Assembly (NCBI GenBank): GCA_003252455.1
Contig: QKED01000098.1
Span: forward strand, 1 to 47,570
Direction of reading: 5' to 3'
Origin: Gammaproteobacteria bacterium
GTDB taxonomy: Bacteria; Pseudomonadota; Gammaproteobacteria; Thiohalomonadales; Thiohalomonadaceae
Length of the DNA stretch: 47,570 nt
Shown one piece after another: positions 46,028-47,570 of the stretch; within the stretch, counting starts at the first letter, position 1; each line of letters starts with the position of its first letter. The translations under genes were made by a program, and so were the position numbers. The notes beneath the pieces are model-generated. The model was given only the letters and a program-made list of their open reading frames with translations. It did not search any database and had not been told where the DNA came from.

Positions 46028-47570
46028 ATGTCCGTCGCGAAACAAGACCAGGCGCTGCTCTGGTCGATGATCACCCACAACCGCCGTGTCACCGGTGAAT
46101 CCCTCAGCTTTCTGCGCATGGTCGACGACGACGCCTACCTCGCCAGTGCCCTGCTCAAGGCGCGCCAGACGGGCGACGCGGAGCTGGTGGCCATCTGCGA
46201 CCAGTTAGAGGCGTCGCGAAAGCAGTACCAGAGCGAGGCGAGTGATGGCCTGGCCGTGGCCCAGGGTGAGGGGAGCCACGCCGCCACGCTGCCGAACCAG
46301 GCGCAGGGCGACCCGCGTGAGCTGCACGGTTACCGTGAGCTGCTGCTCATGGCCCTCGGCGAGGGGGAGATCACCTATGCACGCCGTGTCGAACTCGACC
46401 ACTTCATCCGCCGTACGCGCATCCACTGGGAGGAGGCGCTGGAGCTGGAGGTCGCACTGCGTCAGGACATGGGGCTGCGCCCGGTGGATTGGAGCCGCGA
46501 ACTGCGTCTGAGCATCGACGCCTACAACGCCCTGCCCCAGGGGCTCACCGAGCGCGACCGCCTGCGCATGTTCGATACCTACATCAAGCGCGGACGTCTC
46601 TCCATGACCCACGCCGAGCAGATCCTCTCGCTCGCCGCCGCGCAGGCCCCGGCGCAGGTCGTCGCCGAACCGAAGCGTCGCCACCACTTGGGCATGACCC
46701 TGGGTACCGCCGCGCTCATCACCCTGAGCCTGATCATCGGTCTGCCCTGGCTCAGCCCGAGTCAGTTTCACGATGCGGTACGCGAGGTGACCGCCGACGC
46801 CGACACCACACCCAAGGTGGTGCACGTGAAGGACTCGATCATGGAAGATACGGTGTGGCACGCGGAGAACACCTACTACCTGGATAACATCGTCTTCGTG
46901 GAGGGGAGCGCCAAGCTCGCCATCGAGCCCGGTACCACCGTCTATGGCAGCAACGGCTCGGCCCTCATCATCACCCGTGACGCCACCCTCTATGCGCGCG
47001 GCACCAAGACCGCCCCCATCGTTTTCACCAGCGCCAAACCGGTCGGTTCGCGTGACCGTGGCGACTGGGGCGGCGTCGTCCTGCTCGGTAATGCACCGAT
47101 CAACCGCACCACCGGGCAGATCGAGGGCATCGACCGTCTCGATGTGCGTGGCAGTTTTGGCGGCAGCGATCGCTACTCCAATTGCGGCACACTCGAATAC
47201 GTACGCATCGAGTTCGCCGGCTTCGAGGTGTTTGCCGACAACGAGCTGAACGGCCTCACCTTCGGTGGTTGTGGCAGCACCACCATCGTGCGCAATGTGC
47301 AGGTGCACCGCTCACTGGACGACGGCATCGAGATCTTCGGTGGTGAAGTGAGCCTCACCCGTGTGGTGATCAGCGGGGCCAAGGACGACTCGTTGGATTG
47401 GGACATGGGCTGGCGCGGTCGCGTACAGTTCCTCATCGTGCAGCAGCACGAGGATGTGGGCGATAACGGTATCGAGGCGGACAACGACAAGAAGGAGCCG
47501 GATGTCGACCCGCGTTCTGCACCCACCATCTACAACGCCACCCTCATCGGCGCCCCCAAGAGTGAGCTGG
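46028..47570 (+). CDS. Membrane-anchored beta-helix protein (runs off window)
   Basis: 514 codons are visible, with no stop before the window edge. There is no signal peptide. A mainly helical cytoplasmic domain (about 1-220; two similar stretches with LLLMALGEGEITYARRVELDHF and RLRMFDTYIKRGRLSMTHAEQIL) is followed by one transmembrane helix at about 222-242. From about residue 270 an exported, repeat-rich region follows: NTYYLDNIVFVEGSAKLAIEPGT, GDWGGVVLLGNAPINR, LTFGGCGSTTIVRNVQVHRSLDDGIEIFGGEVSL. This reads as a right-handed beta-helix of the type seen in some surface proteins. GAGGT precedes the ATG. It diverges from pstS and has its own Pho-box-like site. Function unknown. Confidence 0.8.
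   Translation, partial: MSVAKQDQALLWSMITHNRRVTGESLSFLRMVDDDAYLASALLKARQTGDAELVAICDQLEASRKQYQSEASDGLAVAQGEGSHAATLPNQAQGDPRELHGYRELLLMALGEGEITYARRVELDHFIRRTRIHWEEALELEVALRQDMGLRPVDWSRELRLSIDAYNALPQGLTERDRLRMFDTYIKRGRLSMTHAEQILSLAAAQAPAQVVAEPKRRHHLGMTLGTAALITLSLIIGLPWLSPSQFHDAVREVTADADTTPKVVHVKDSIMEDTVWHAENTYYLDNIVFVEGSAKLAIEPGTTVYGSNGSALIITRDATLYARGTKTAPIVFTSAKPVGSRDRGDWGGVVLLGNAPINRTTGQIEGIDRLDVRGSFGGSDRYSNCGTLEYVRIEFAGFEVFADNELNGLTFGGCGSTTIVRNVQVHRSLDDGIEIFGGEVSLTRVVISGAKDDSLDWDMGWRGRVQFLIVQQHEDVGDNGIEADNDKKEPDVDPRSAPTIYNATLIGAPKSEL

Overview
The window is 47.6 kb of GC-rich, densely coded chromosomal DNA. It contains no rRNA or tRNA gene, no insertion sequence and no CRISPR array that I can recognise. 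The gene set points to a gammaproteobacterium, probably from a sulfur-oxidising or purple-sulfur type lineage (Chromatiales-like). The reasons are a MutH mismatch-repair nuclease (essentially restricted to gammaproteobacteria), a tkt-gap-pgk-pyk-fba cluster with a Calvin-cycle-type class II aldolase, metK - SAH riboswitch - ahcY - metF, DUF2333 and DUF349 proteins, and a pstSCAB-phoU operon. The lineage is inferred; no marker here proves autotrophy, since RuBisCO and phosphoribulokinase are absent from the window.

Layout. 1-7.75 kb: the start of a divergent membrane sensor, then a two-gene operon for a giant exported protein with 15 PKD domains and a LysM-FecR-Ig protein. 7.8-15 kb: a minus-strand central-carbon operon tkt-gap-pgk-pyk-fba, with a GC-rich hairpin in every gap between genes. 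15-19.3 kb: the divergent activated-methyl-cycle genes metK, ahcY (behind an SAH riboswitch) and metF. 19.3-24.4 kb: mutH, a RutE-like nitroreductase, an orphan MlaC-like protein, a 38-residue membrane miniprotein, a DUF2333 protein and a hemerythrin-CZB protein. 24.6-31.3 kb: a DUF349 protein, a small proline-rich exported protein, and a three-gene unit of DUF6502 protein, DUF5666 lipoprotein and outer-membrane barrel. 31.3-34.1 kb: two overlapping DUF697-type GTPases. 34.4-39.7 kb: signalling genes, namely a 7TMR-DISM-REC-Hpt protein that lacks a kinase, a TorR-like regulator, a DUF523/DUF1722 protein and a receiver protein with an unknown output domain. 39.7-47.6 kb: the phosphate uptake operon pstS-pstC-pstA-pstB-phoU plus a coupled 87-residue ORF. 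Divergent from it is a membrane-anchored beta-helix protein that runs off the window.

How the genes work together. The carbon operon links triose, hexose and pentose phosphates to pyruvate. The methyl-cycle genes make SAM and recycle SAH, and SAH itself is sensed by the leader RNA of ahcY. The pst operon carries two Pho-box-like sites upstream of pstS and an attenuator-like terminator between pstS and pstC. A third Pho-box-like site faces the beta-helix gene, so that gene may belong to the phosphate response. The least described assemblies are the PKD/LysM-FecR pair, the DUF6502-DUF5666-barrel unit, the twin GTPases, the kinase-less 7TMR hybrid and the Pho-linked beta-helix protein.
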